A stretch of DNA of 64,000 nt, from positions 3,663,320-3,727,319 of the forward strand of contig NW_004955475.1 of NCBI RefSeq assembly GCF_000276665.1. Direction: 5' to 3'. A program made the position numbers and the translations under genes. Source of the DNA: Chinchilla lanigera. Lineage: Eukaryota; Chordata; Mammalia; Rodentia; Chinchillidae. Below the pieces are notes generated by a model. That model searched no databases and had not been told where the DNA came from. It worked only from the letters and a program-made list of their open reading frames with translations. Each line of letters begins with the position of its first letter. Position 1 is the first letter of the stretch. Of the stretch, positions 34,830 to 47,369 are shown in pieces.

Positions 34830-36060
34830 AGTTTAATCACCATGTATTTTTACTATTTCCAGCAATTTTTCTGAAATTAATTTCAAATTCAATATGATTA
34901 TGGTCTGAGATTATATATTTCATAATCTTTATTCTTGAAAATTTTATAAGAATTGTGTTATGGTTCAGAACTTGCTTTACCTTCAATGCTTCCCTCATGA
35001 CCTTGAGAATGTATTTTCTGCAGTTCTGAGATGAAGTGTTTCAGAGATACTTTAAAGTATTTTACATCGACTTGACTATATTTTTCTTAAATTGTGCCTT
35101 TACTAATTTTCTAACAATAAGACCTGCCAATTATTGATAGAGATATATTCATATCTATAGTTGAAATGGTAAAGATATTTATTTTTCCTTGCAGTTCTAT
35201 CAGTTTTTGCTTTACGTATTTGACACTCTTTTTAGGTAAATACATATGAAGGACTGATGTTTTGTTAGAGAATCGATCCCCTTTTCATTATGTTATTCTC
35301 TTTATCTCCAGTTATTTTTCTTTCTTCTACAGTCTTATTTGTCTGAAAATGCCCCAGTTACCTCAGCTTTCTTTTCTTGGTGTTCCATAGTGGATCTCAT
35401 ACTTCGCCTTAATTTTAGTGTGTGGGTCTTCATATTTGAAGGTGTCTTAATGAATAAATTAACTTTTAAAAGCAATCTATTAAAAATCTTTGTCTTCTTA
35501 TTGGTATAATTAAATAATTTATTATTGACACAGATTTTGTGAACTATATTTAACACTATCTTCCTTATATTTTCTTAGTCCTTTGTTTTTCTGCCTACTC
35601 TTATTTTAATTGACCATATTGTGTTTATATTTTTTCCTATCTTAGCATCCCAATTATTTACTTTTTCTTAATGTTTATATTTGATTTTGAAATATGTATT
35701 TACCACTAAAACCAATCCTTCCTCAAATAACATTATGTTACTGTCAGCAAGTAGTTCAATTACCTGAGAAAGAGTATTCACAACATTTCTATTCCATCTC
35801 TTCTAACATTCCTCTTATTCATTGCATTTACCTATAAGCCAAAGTCACCTAATACATTATTGCTACTATTCTCAATCAGCTTAGGTTAGATCAATTAAGA
35901 ATGGAAACAGGAAAATATTTTATTTTACCTTTACTTAGTTCTTCTCTAATGCTATTCTTTTCTAATTTCAGATGAAATGTTTCACCTATATGAATTACTT
36001 TCTCCTTATGTAGTTTAACATTTCTAAATATGCAAGTCTACTATCAGTAAATTATCTCAA
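34830..36060 (-). mobile_element. Old LINE remnant, minus strand (probable)
   Basis: The plus strand shows T-rich wording typical of reverse-complemented old L1/HAL1 ORF2, such as TGATTATGGTCTGAGATTAT near 34893 and the TTATCTCCAGTTATTTTTCT segment near 35302. No frame survives. Confidence 0.5.
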
Positions 36061-36179
36061 TAATTCTTATCTGAGAATGTCTAGTTCTTCATTTATAAAT
36101 AACTCTATTAGAAATTGTTCTAGATTGAGAGTCTTTCAATAGTTTAAATATTTCAGTATAAAAAATAAAACAATAAATA

Positions 36180-36880
36180 GTTCACTATAATCTCTTAATA
36201 TTTCCATAGATTTTAAAGAAAAGGATATATAAAGAACTAAAATAATAGATCCACCCAAGGCCACAGATATAGCTCAGTAGCATATGTACCTGCCTGACAA
36301 GTACAAGGTCCTGAGTTCAATTCCGAGTACCAAAAAAGAAAGAAAAATTTTAAAACCCACTCAAAAATGGGCATTTGAAATGAATACACACTTCTTAGGT
36401 GAAGAATTACAACTGGACAACTGATAAAGATAAAGTGTTCAACATCACTGGCCATTTGAGAAAAGCAGGTTAAAACAACATTGAGAGTACATTTCACTCC
36501 AGAAAGAACAGGTATTATACAGAAATCAATCAGTAACAAAGGCTGCAGAGGCTGTGGTGAGGGGAAGGGAACACTTTTTCATTGTTGATGGAAATGCAAA
36601 CTGGTACAGCCACTACGAAAATCAGTATGGAGAAACCTCAAAAAACTAAAACTAGACATTGCATTTGACCCAGCTATTCCCCTTCTAGGTACCTTTCCCA
36701 AAGAAATAAAGTCATCATGCCACAGTGATGTACATATACATATATTCCAGAACAACTCATGACAGCTAAATATTGGAAACAGCCATTAAGTACATCCATA
36801 GGTAAATGATTTTAAAATTGGGGAGATATACACAATAGAGTACTACTCTGATACTAGGTTAGAAATTTTACATCTTGTTG
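36180..36880 (+). mobile_element. LINE-1 ORF2 C-terminal fragment with an ID insertion
   Basis: ATATATAAAGAACTAAAATA before the SINE and CACTCAAAAATGGGCATTTG after it are adjacent pieces of L1 ORF2. The fragment continues through the CTGGTACAGCCACTACGAAA segment (36601) and the GCTATTCCCCTTCTAGGTAC segment. Confidence 0.8.
36258..36343 (+). mobile_element. ID-type SINE inside an L1
   Basis: GCCACAGATATAGCTCAGTA to TTCAATTCCGAGTACC, then an A/G-rich tail. Confidence 0.9.
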
Positions 36881-38210
36881 ATTCAACGTTGATAATTCAT
36901 GTATGTCTAGGGTGCTGTCCATTTCTTCCATTTTCCAACTTTTTAGAATACAGATTCTTGAAGTAGGTACTGATAATCTGGATTTCTGCAGGACACATTG
37001 GGATTTCACCAATTTCATTCGAAATTGCATGGATTCGAGTCTTTTCTTTCCTTTTTGAATAAGTTTGACTAACGGTTTGTCAATTTTTTTAATTCATTGA
37101 AAGAACCAACTCTTTTGATTCATTCTTTGTATTATTTTATTAATCTCAATTGCATTAATTTCTACTGTGATCTTTATAATTTGCTCCCTCTTATGGGCTT
37201 TAGGCTTAACTTGTTTTTCTTTTTCTAGAAGCTTAAGGGTCAGCACTTAGTGGTTTATTTGAGCTCACTCTGTTTTCCTAATGTGGGCATTCACCTCTTT
37301 AAACTTTCCTTGCACTCTCCATCCTATCAGTTTCAGTATGTTGTATCACCATTATTATTTAATTGTAGATGCTCTGTAATTTATTCTTTAATTTCATCTG
37401 TGATTCAACCATTGTTCAGTCAGGTGTTATTTAATTTCAATGTGTTTCTGCAGCTTTTGCAGTTTCTTTAGCCACTGATTTCTAATTTCATTGCACTATT
37501 ATCTAATAACACGCACGGGAAAATTCTTACTCCTTTGCCTTTTGTAAGCATATTAAATGAGGTATTATGTGGTCTATCTTTTTTTTTGAGACAGGGTCTC
37601 GCTATGCAGTTCAGGCTGGCCTTGAGCTCACTTTGTAGCCCAGGCTGGCCTCGAACCCGCAACGATCTGCCTCAGCCTCCGAGTGCTGGGATTACAGGAG
37701 TGCACAACCGCGGCTGGCTTTATGTGATGTGTTTCTGAGAAGAACGTGCACTCTGTTTATGTGGGGTGAAGTACTCTGTAGATATCTAGCAAGTGTTTGT
37801 TTAAAGGTTTAGTTTTGTTTTGCTATTGCTTCCCTAATTTTTTTTATCTAGTTCATATTTCTTTTGGGACAGTGAGTTATTGCAGTCTCCCATTAAAATT
37901 GTATTGATTTTTATCTGATTTTTCATGCCTGTTAATTTTTTTTAGAGTTGGTTGTGCTGGTATTTGATGCATATATAGTTCTGATAGTTATCACTTCTTC
38001 TTGGATTGTTCCTTTAATGAGTACATAGTGACTTCTTTGTTTCTCTTGATCAGTCTTGGCATTAAATCCACCTTATCTGCAAATATAATAGCTACTCCTG
38101 CTTTTTTATCGGTTCATGTCACATGGAGTACTGTTTTCCTCCCTTTGATTTTCAGTCTATGAATTTCTTATTGAGTTACACATGTTTCTTGTACGTAGCA
38201 CATTATGGAT
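36881..38210 (-). mobile_element. Old LINE remnant, minus strand, with a B1 insertion
   Basis: T-rich reverse-complement LINE wording, such as GAAAGAACCAACTCTTTTGA near 37098 and TTTCTGAGAAGAACGTGCAC near 37731. A B1 lies inside at 37580-37722. Frames are decayed. Confidence 0.6.
37580..37722 (-). mobile_element. B1 SINE with internal duplication
   Basis: Reverse complement of a 7SL-derived B1: TTTTTTTTGAGACAGGGTCT to AGTGCTGGGATTACAGGAGT. AGGCTGGCCTTGAGCTCAC and AGGCTGGCCTCGAACCCGC are the two copies of the internal duplication typical of rodent B1, strong evidence for a rodent genome. Confidence 0.93.
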
Positions 38211-39770
38211 GGACTGGTAAAGAAGTCAGAAATTGGAAAAAAAGGAAAGAAATGATAACAAGAACTAAAGAAAACAAAAAACTAAAAATAATATGGACAC
38301 TCATGAAAGAAAAACTGCAGTCAAAAAAATACAGCAACCTCCAAAAAAGCAAGCAAATAAAAAAAAAGAAAGAAATTTGTGTGTGATTTAAACCTGAGGT
38401 TATCCTCTGGGGTCTCCAGTTTTGTAGTGGTATCTACCTCAGTGTATGTGTCTGCCTTCCCTGGTAGACAAGGGAGGGAAGCAGAGCCCAGACCCATAGA
38501 GTATGTTCCCAGCATGCCTGCAATAGGATTAGGTGGGTTGCTGGATGATACCAAATAGCCTGCAATAGGAATAACATGGAGTGCCAGTTCAGCTCCACAG
38601 AAATCCAGGCTGATATTGGTCTCTGGCTTTTAGCCTGTGCCCCAAATTATTCAGCCGTCAACACTATGGGTGTTTTGCCAGCTTGATATTGGCTCCCCAT
38701 CCCTGGGGGTCTTTCAGGGCTGTTCCTCCCCCCAGACACTGATAGCCTTAAGAAGGAGACAACCGATGGTTATTCCAAATCCTGTGTTCAGCTGGCCACA
38801 TGCCAAAATTGTGTTCTGTTAATCACCCTCTGCTTGGGATGTCTGGAATGGAGCCAGGCGCTGCAGCCTATTGTATCCATTGCTCACTCCAGGGTACATT
38901 TCTCCTTTGAGGTTTCTGGGGTCTCCTACCATCACTGCACCTCTTGAGACTCAAACCTTCTCTCTCATGTTGTGAGTGTGAGTGACAATACAGTTTGCCA
39001 ACAAGCTGGGAATCAGTGAGAAAATGCAGTTTGACACCTCTTTCTTCTGTCTTGAGTTCTGTCGCCTTGCTCTCTGCATAGACTTTAATTTACCCTTCAG
39101 AACTTTTCTCGGTCTCACAGTTCCATCTTCCTCCTTCTTCTTTTCTGCACGTTTCTATACTCCAGTATCTGGACTCCCAGTCTCAGAGAGGTTGTTTTGC
39201 TACTGCTCATGGCTTCACCGTCTTCCCTGAAGTCTTTATATAATTATTATTATTTGAGCCTTTTCTTACATGATTTTCTCTCTTTTATCTCTTCCTAGTG
39301 TTCTCACTATGTATATGCTGAAATCTTTTATAGTGCCACTCTTCTCAGATATTCTTTTCTGAAATTGTTATTTTTTTTCTCTCTGAATTTTAGTTCTGCA
39401 AGTTTCTATTGAGATTTCTCCCATATGAGTGACAATTTCCTTAGTTTTGTGCAATTTCTAAATAAAGCCATCAAATGTCTTCTTTATTTTTTAAGGCATT
39501 TTTATGTCCAGTATTTTCTTGATCCTTAGAGTTCCCATCACTTTCTTTACATTACTCATTTTTATGCTAATCAAAGTTATTCTAAATTTCTAGGCTAATT
39601 TTAAGATTTCTGTCACATTTTAATCTGATTTTAATGTTTGTTCTGTTTTTGCAAACTGTGTTGTGTCATAACATGACTTCTAATTTTTTGTTGAAAAATG
39701 ATACGATATTTTAAATAAAATAAACAGGAAAATTAGCCATTAGTTTGATATTTTGTTTATATTTGGCTGG
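38211..39770 (-). other. Probable LINE 5' region, minus strand
   Basis: An A-rich start (38230-38380), a GC-richer block (38390-38960) and a T-rich block (38990-39770). The position next to a minus-strand LINE remnant and the balanced composition suggest its 5' UTR and ORF1. I recognise no intact frame. Confidence 0.35.
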
Positions 39771-40539
39771 TTAGTGTAGGCATAAAATAGAGTGTTTTCA
39801 TATGATGCCCTTGGTTGGGTCTCCCATATAGTATTTCTATCAGCATGGAAAATTTAACTCCCAAATTTGTTGATATTGAACCTCAATCAACCACAGTTTA
39901 GATTTTCTTGCTTTTGTGGGCCTGTGACCTAACTGTTCTCATATATCAATGAATGATATTTTATTTTCAGTTTGTATAGCTTTTTTCAAAATTATGTGGA
40001 TATAAAAACCTCTTGAATAATACCTATGATGCATAATTTTCCCAATTTATTTATTTGTTTCATAAGATCCTATTTCTGTCACAGATTAAAGTCTGTCAAG
40101 ATATGATAAGCAAGCATTCTATAGTTCTATGAATGGGTCTCATATATTTATATATGCTCTCCCCCTCACCTTTTACCATAACCTGTGATTCTCAGATTTC
40201 TTTCCCTTCCTCCCTCTGTGAGGGAAAAGGAACCTAGAGGGATCTGGAGATAAGAATCTCCTTTTTCCAAGGACATGTCAAGTAGTCACTGGTACAACCC
40301 TAATTAAGCACTTGTGATGTAGTTTCTGTGAGTGTATTCCTTATTGGAAGATCAGAATAATTGTGAGATATTTCATAATGCCTACTTTTTACTTCCCGTA
40401 CCAGAAGTTTGATGGAATTTTCTCTAGATCTTCACTGTCAGAATTTCATAGAGCTTCTACAGGTAAAAGCCATGAAAATGGGGGACCTCTAAAACTAGAT
40501 CACCATGGAAATTTCATCTTATACCTGGTCCACACTGAG
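39771..40539. other. Intronic sequence, nothing recognised
   Basis: AT-rich non-coding sequence with no identifiable repeat or frame. Confidence 0.5.
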
Positions 40540-40972
40540 TTTCTTTGTGAGTTTCTTGGTGTTGGGACAAAATACCTGACACGCACTTTTTAAAGGAATT
40601 TTATTTTAGCTCCTAGTTTGTAGTGGTCTCAGCCCGTACTTGGCTGGCTGCTAGGCAGAGTAGCATGGTACAAAGGCACTGGCACGGAGAAAATGCTCAG
40701 GACAGGCAGGAAACAGTGAATTGGCTGAATGGATCTTCTTTTTTTTATTCCACTTGGGCTATAGAACTAGTGATCGGCACCACCCACACTCAGGGCCTTC
40801 CCATTATCCACACCTAAAACTATGCTAAACCAATCAGTGGACTAATTTAGTTATCACACATCCTTAATCTGTATTCACACACCAGCCAGGTAGGTCCAAC
40901 TACCTCTGGAAAAACTTCACCTAAGATTGCATGAGGCTTTGAGAAAGACGTCTAGCTACAAGGCATAACACT
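40540..40972 (+). repeat. Interspersed repeat, copy 1 of 2
   Basis: About 430 bases with GTTGGGACAAAATACCTGAC at the start and GATTGCATGAGGCTTTGAGA near the end. A second copy lies at 41840-42215 in the same orientation, and both contain a TTTATTT.AGCTC segment and an ACCTCTGAAAA-type segment. It may be an LTR or an unnamed rodent repeat. Confidence 0.6.
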
Positions 40973-41839
40973 GAGCTTGCAGTAAATTATCAGTGACAGT
41001 TCAAGTTTTCTTTCCTCTGTGTCCATGTGACCTTAGCACTCTCTCGTTTCTAAGAATGATGGTTTCCTTCAGTGTGTGCAGATGTTTTCAGTATTGTGTA
41101 AATGGAAATAACCCTCAAGCTGCTCACATACTAGAATAAAAACCTGAAGTTAAGCTTACATTTTCTCATCAAAATAGCTTTACAATTTAGCTTTCTTATT
41201 ATGGCCATTTACAAGCTGAGGAAAATAAATCACTGAGAATATACCTTTTGTGAATAAGTTTATGTAATAATGAAATTTTAAAAGTCTGTGTTGCTTTAGC
41301 ACTGCCAATCTTAAACAAGTTGTTTTAGTAATCCACATATGCCTCTGCTGGTTTTATAAATTCTACTCTCAACTACTATTGCATTATATTCTCCTACATC
41401 ACCTGAAACTCATTTTTATTTCCCTTCTCTGTTCATCTTTGAAATGCTGGAATTGACTATGACTCTGTCATGTTCTCCGTTCATTTTCAGTCAATATATA
41501 CATCCTGAGACTTTGCAATTCTTATGATGTATACATTAAATACAATACCATACCTATGAAAACAATTCTTAAATATTTATTATTTACCCAGCTCTTTACC
41601 CGGACTTATACATATATACAAGAGACCACTTAAAACTTTCATTAGCTATCTAACAAACATCTTTAAAAACATAGTCATATATTATTTCTAAATCATGCTG
41701 TCCACCTTCGTTTCCCACATTCAGTTACCAAAATCTGAATATACCATTGCACTATCCCACAAGTGATAAGGCCTGCAGTAACTTTTGTTCACTGTTTTTT
41801 TACTTCTATGTCCATAGCTCCTTATACAATCTATGACAT
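40973..41839. other. Intronic sequence, nothing recognised
   Basis: AT-rich spacer between the two copies of the 0.4-kb repeat. Confidence 0.5.
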
Positions 41840-42215
41840 GTGTTGTAATCACTTTCCCAAAACCCAAAGTTAAAGAAGGAAAGGTTTATTTAGCTCACAG
41901 TTTGTAGAGATTTCAGTCCATAATAGGCTGACCCAAGGGAAGGTGGCATGGCAGACAGGCATCATAGAGGAGAAACAGTTCATGGAAGCAGAAGGTAGCA
42001 AAGCTACAGGGAATGACCACAGCTCTTTCTATTCCTTACATCTTATCCAGGCTAATTAAGGCAGCACTCACATCCTTTATCCTACTGCACTTGATCTTAG
42101 CATTATACCATGAATAAATCCCAGCATCACATATTCTAGATCCAGCCACCTCTGAAAATTCCAACTTATGACTGCATGAGGCTTTTGGGGGTGTCTAAAC
42201 ACAAACCATAACAAC
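41840..42215 (+). repeat. Interspersed repeat, copy 2 of 2
   Basis: Matches copy 1 in order: TTGTAATCACTTTCCC-type start, AAAGGTTTATTTAGCTCACA, a GGCAG-rich middle, CCAGCCACCTCTGAAAATTC and GACTGCATGAGGCTTTTGGG. Diverged, so an old insertion. Confidence 0.6.
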
Positions 42216-42943
42216 ATGCCATATTCAATTGTAACTCTAAAATATCTTTTGCATTTCATCTACTTTTTCTACCTTTACAAGAACTACTTGGAGCCACTGT
42301 TATTTGTACCCTCCACTACTAAAATAGGCTTTCATCTTCTGTATTTGCTACTTCTTTTGATTTGGTATACAATGAGATATCAAACAACTTTTCTGATTTC
42401 ACCTGTAGCTCCTCTCAATCTTCATTCACTACACTGAAAACACTAAACATGTTTTCACTTCTGGACATTTGCACAATTTTTCTTCTATCCAGAATGCTGT
42501 CCAACCCACATACTCCTGCTCATAATAAGTGATACAGTCTCTTTCATCTTTCAACATAAATATTACTTTCTCAGAGAGGATTTCCATGACCACGTCTTCC
42601 ATAGTCTTGCATCAGCAAAGCATTGTTTCTGGCCAAAGTTGTTGGAAGTCCTATTCTGAAACTATTTTAACAACTTTGTTTCCAGGAAGAATAGGCCTAA
42701 ATATAAACCACTTACAGTAATTCATATCTTCTCTGCCTTTTTTCTCAACACATACACATACTCACACACACACACACAGACATAGAGGAAATAAGAATAT
42801 GAATGTTGATTGCCACAAGGTTCCTCAGTGATCTTTTCTTCAACTTCCTGTCCCATGAAGATTTGGCAATTGTTTTCTCAAACTGTTTTGCAATAGTGTA
42901 TCTGCCCGGTACATGGATTCCTTAAATAAAATGACCAACTTAC
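42216..42943. other. Intron after exon 4, nothing recognised
   Basis: AT-rich; an interrupted CA tract lies at 42752-42780. No frame besides exon 4 read-through. Confidence 0.5.
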
Positions 42944-43153
42944 CAGAACTTCCTCCTACAATATGCTGTAAGTTATAAGGATTGTTGGAGCGGCCATAGA
43001 GATTGTTGCTTGATTCATACCACATGCACAGCTCACTACAGTTTGTTATGCCAAGGGGAATGGCACCAGCCTTCTTCAGCAATGCAACCACAGTGGCATC
43101 TGTATCTGAAATTGCATCACGACGGCTCACAAGGCCAGAAGAATTGGGCATTC
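42944..43153 (-). CDS. FAAH2: FAAH2 coding exon 4, first half of the amidase signature
   Basis: 210 bases. The acceptor ACATTATAG precedes GAATGCCC, and the exon ends GTTCTG before a GTAAGTTGG donor. It reads GMPNSSGLVSRRDAISDTDA, then a region with GAIPLGITNCSELCMWYESS and NNPYNLQHIVGGSSG. The GGSSG loop starts the amidase signature; its second Ser is the cis-serine of the triad (Ser206 in human numbering). The final Gly codon is split with exon 5. No stop or frameshift is present and the match to human FAAH2 is close throughout. Confidence 0.95.
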
Positions 43154-44039
43154 CTATAATGTTCAGAGAAAAGAAAGTCAAAATGCTATTCAATAAAAAG
43201 TGACTATTATGTACTTGCTATGAACCAAACAAGTCATTATATTAGGTAATTTGTTTACTATGAGAGGTAGTAAAATTTATTGAAAAGGATACAGGGTTTG
43301 GTGTTGGAACTGAAATCAAATTTGAACTTTATACCAAGCTACCTTTTCAAAATATGGACAAATCACTTTACTTTTCAAAATCAATACTTTCTGAATGTTA
43401 TATGAGAAAACTAATGTGACGTGTCCTAACACATTTAACAAAGACAAGAATTTTATTGCTAGTTTTACTGTCCACCCACAAAAAGTGCTTTAATCCTTTT
43501 GTTAAACAATGTTAAAGATGAATTCATTTGGAGATATAAAATGACTTCATCATAGTCACGAATAAACACAAGTGACAAGAAAGAACCCAGTATACAGGAA
43601 ACTTTGTACAAAATGGAATTGTCATTTAGATTAGTAAGTAAATCATGATCTAGTAATCATAGGAAGAAAGCTCACTTATTGTATAAATGTTCCTACATAA
43701 TAAAATAAAGAAAATAGAATATGGAAAGGCCATTTAACTTTATAAAATGAATTTTTAAATATTCAAAGAAAATATAGGCAAATATTTTCCTAATCTTAAT
43801 ATTCGGAGATATTTTGTGAACAATATACAAAACGGTAATCTTACAAAATATAAGATTTATTCATTCAAATACTAAATGTTTTTATTCAAGCATAATGATA
43901 TAAGCTGAATCAACAAACAACACTTGAAAAGTAATTTGCACCACACATAAAATAATATAATATATATTAACTTCTAAAGATCAACAATTAAAAAACAGAC
44001 ACACCAAGAACTACTCTCCCATAGAGGATGAACATCTAT
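43154..44039. other. Intron 3 sequence upstream of exon 4, nothing recognised
   Basis: AT-rich non-coding sequence. Confidence 0.5.
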
Positions 44040-44640
44040 CTTCTGTTTATATATTTTTTATTATTTGTTATTTACTTGTCCTTTTCCCTTCCTTCCTTTC
44101 TCCTTTCTCCCATCCCAGTTCCTCTTTCCTTTTGAACAGTTTCTCCCATTTCTCAATATCTATTTTACATTTTGCATCTTATTTACTCTTTCAGCTTCTT
44201 ACACCAGGGAGAAAATACCATGTTTGCACATGTGAGTGTGATTTATTTCACTTATGGGTATGGTCTCAAGTTGTGTCCATTTACCTATAAAAGTCTCATG
44301 TTTATCCTTCTATATAGCTGAGTAGTACTCCTTTGTATAAAAATACATCTTTTTTATCCGTCCATCAGTTGATGGATTTGGGGTCATTTCCAAGATTTAT
44401 TAGCTATTATAAATTATGCTGCTGTAAGCATGGGTGCACATATATCACTGTGTTATGATATTTTAAATTATTCTGGGAAAATACTCAGAAAGGAAATATT
44501 TGGGTCAAATGGGACCTGTAATCCTAGGTTTTTTAGTAATCTCCACAATGATTTCCTCAGTGGTTCCACTCCCACCAACCATGAAGAAGGATTTCTTTTC
44601 CTCATATTCTCTCCAGCATTTGTTATTGGTTGATATCTTG
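44040..44640 (-). mobile_element. LINE-1 3' end, minus strand
   Basis: Reverse complement of L1 3' UTR and ORF2 terminus: pyrimidine-rich 44075-44160, then TTATAAATTATGCTGCTGTA near 44408 and GGTCAAATGGGACCTGTAAT near 44502. Stops interrupt ORF2. Confidence 0.8.
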
Positions 44641-44945
44641 ATGGCAGCCTTGATACCATAATGTTAAGTGAATTCAATCAGACATAAAATATTAAATAAT
44701 GCAAGGCTTCTCTTATATGAGAAATCCAAAAAACAAACAGCAAAGTAAAAGGGAGAAAATAGAGTGATAGATCTTTTGCATATGCTAAGGACACCAAGAG
44801 ATGGAGGAATTGGGGAGGGAAGGAAAAGAAAGGGGATGCAAAAGGACTGAGACATATACATGCAACAACTCTTGATCGGGAATGTAATCATTATGTACTG
44901 TAAGTGTGTACTTATAAAAAATAAAAACTGGAAAACTAAATCAGG
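44641..44945 (+). mobile_element. LINE-1 3' UTR, plus strand
   Basis: AGTGAATTCAATCAGACATA begins an L1 terminal segment that runs to an A-rich end (AAAAAATAAAAACTGG near 44920). It abuts the minus-strand L1 end directly, so the two diverge from one junction. Confidence 0.75.
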
Positions 44946-46911
44946 TGAAAATAACTGAATTTCTACAGAGAATCCTGAAAGGCCAAGAAATGAAAAACTA
45001 AGGATGTGTAATCTCAAATACAATGAAAGAAATCCAAAATTAATATAATCATAATGCCCTATTTTTTACCTATTGCACTGACAAAAACTCAAATTTTACC
45101 AACATCAAATATTGGCAAAAACATAGATACATGAGTTATAAGAGAATGTAAGTGGATAAGATAATATGGTATGCCCCATCTCAACATTTTCTAAAGTACA
45201 CCATACATTTTATCATAAAAACTAGTAAGACTATGGTTATGTATATACCTAGGGAAACTTTCTAAATGTAAACAATATCTAGAATGAGAAAAATGGATAC
45301 TATATGAAAAGAAGAAAGGAAAAATAAAGGTTAATTGATTAATAGGATGATATGACTTTTAAAGATGAAAATAAAGAAACTACAGATAAATACATAGATA
45401 AGGATGAAAATCCCAAACACATTTTGTGGAAAAAATATAGAATATGTACAGTGTAACAAGGTTTAAAAAATTAATATTGTAACAGTGCTTATTCTGTGTT
45501 GGATTCAGAAGAACATTAAACTATTAAGTATCATCTTAAATGTAGATTATTAAATGCAAGAAAGTACATATATCTCTTATTAGAAAAGAAGGAGCAAAGA
45601 CAGAGATCATATACTGTACTTAGGAATATGTGGTAAAAGAAACATCCACTTTTTCTTGAATGTTTTATTTAAAAAGAAACAATTATTCCTTAAATAAAAA
45701 TTAAAACTGAGATACATTTTCCCAGCCATTAGATGGCTCTAATATAAAAGACAATATCAAATATAAGTAAAAATGTGGAGCAAAGGAAAGCTAACAATGC
45801 TACTGACAATGTAAAATAGTGTAGCTCCTTTAAAAAAATAATTTACCCATTCCCCAATATGTTAAACACATTTACTGTGTAATGCAGTAATTGTACTCTG
45901 AGGTAGATACAGAAGATAGTTGAAAACACCTGAAATAGGGTGTGACTACAGAATAACTATAAATAGACATGAGAAATCTTATTGCAACAAACGACATGAT
46001 TCAAAACTAATTTATCATGAAAGATGCAAAGCTCAGTAAATTTTCTGAACTTCTTTGAATTTATGTATTTAACTGAGTAAATTGTACACTATTTTAATTA
46101 TATTTGAAAAAAGAATGATTCATCTCATTTGTAAAAATAAAAATATTTATAAACTAGCTCTAAGCATGAGGACAAATGAGCCATCGACAAACTACCAACA
46201 CTAGCCAAGTCAACCACCCACTTCTCTTCAAGAATATTAGTATCATGAAGGTCAGAAAAAGAAACATTGTTTTAAAGATTAAAGAGATCTACCAAATAAA
46301 TTGAATGTCTGATTCTGAGTAGGATCATAGATCAAAAGACTGAAATTTATGAGGCATATTATTGCAATAATTAAGGAATTTGAAATATTGTCTGCAAGTT
46401 ATAGTATCTTTCTAATGTTGAGAATATTGAAAGTGATAACTACGTAAGAATTCCACCATGTTCTTCAGAAACATACCGAAGTGTTCATATTTTAAGGGAC
46501 TTACAGTGCAAAAACTTTTCTCAAGTGGTTCAAAAAATGGTGAAAAGAAGATAGCAAAAAATGGAAAGATAGAGCAAACTGGGGTAGAGTAAAAAGGCAG
46601 GAAAATGGAAAGAAACTAGAAGAAAAATGAGAGGAGAGGGAAAGGGAGCAATTGACAAAAAATGTGAAAAAGTAATGAATACAAGGAGTATAATGGAGTC
46701 CTTTATGCTAGTTTTGCAACTTCTGAGTGTGTTTAAAATTATTTCTATACCAGAGTTTTATACTTTTAAAAATGATTCTGAGGTCACATAGCTAAGAAAA
46801 GAGAGTTAAACTTAATGTGATCTACTCTTTGTGATCCACTTATTTTTTTATTTTTGTTTTTGTTTTCTCTGTGCTCTCCGTCAATTACCATGTGAGTATA
46901 AATTATAAGTT
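44946..46911. other. Intron 3 sequence, nothing firmly recognised
   Basis: A-rich. 45040-45300 and 45690-46110 have faint L1 ORF2-terminal wording on the plus strand, too decayed to delimit. No coding frame. Confidence 0.4.
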
Positions 46912-46925
46912 CATAGTAATGTTCC

Positions 46926-47039
46926 TTGGGGCTGGGGATTTACCTCAGAGGCACAGTGCCTGCTCTGGCAAGTGCGAGGTTGTGAGTTTGATTCCCGGTA
47001 CCAGAAAAACAAAAAGGAAAAAAAAAAAAACCAAAAAAC
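46926..47039 (+). mobile_element. Young ID-type SINE with target duplication
   Basis: A full ID body (GGGGCTGGGGATTTACCTCA ... GATTCCCGGTACCAG) and A-rich tail. Flanked by the 14-base direct repeat CATAGTAATGTTCC at 46912-46925 and 47040-47053. Confidence 0.96.
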
Positions 47040-47369
47040 CATAGTAATGTTCCAACTCCTTTTATTTTAAAAAGTAAAGTTTAATGTGCTTCTAATTTGT
47101 ATCTTATCAAATAGTTCTCAATTTCTGCTGTTATTAAAATAAATAAACATTATTTAGATAAATTCATAATATACAATTATTTTTAATGTTACCTTCATTT
47201 TGTTACTAATTTATTGAGGATTTTCATATCCAAATTCAGAAATGATATTGTTTTATACATTACTTTTACTGTGATGTCTTTGTTTAGCTTAGTATTAAGG
47301 TGATACTGGCTTCAAAGAATGTGTTAGAAAATGTCTCGTCCTCTATTTTCTAAAAAAATTTTTTAAACA

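Noticed and set aside
36237..36539. A 100-codon minus-strand frame
   Set aside because: It runs through an ID SINE and an L1 fragment in antisense.
44664..45023. A 119-codon minus-strand hydrophobic frame
   Set aside because: Antisense reading of an A-rich L1 3' UTR; the Phe/Leu/Ser bias follows from composition.
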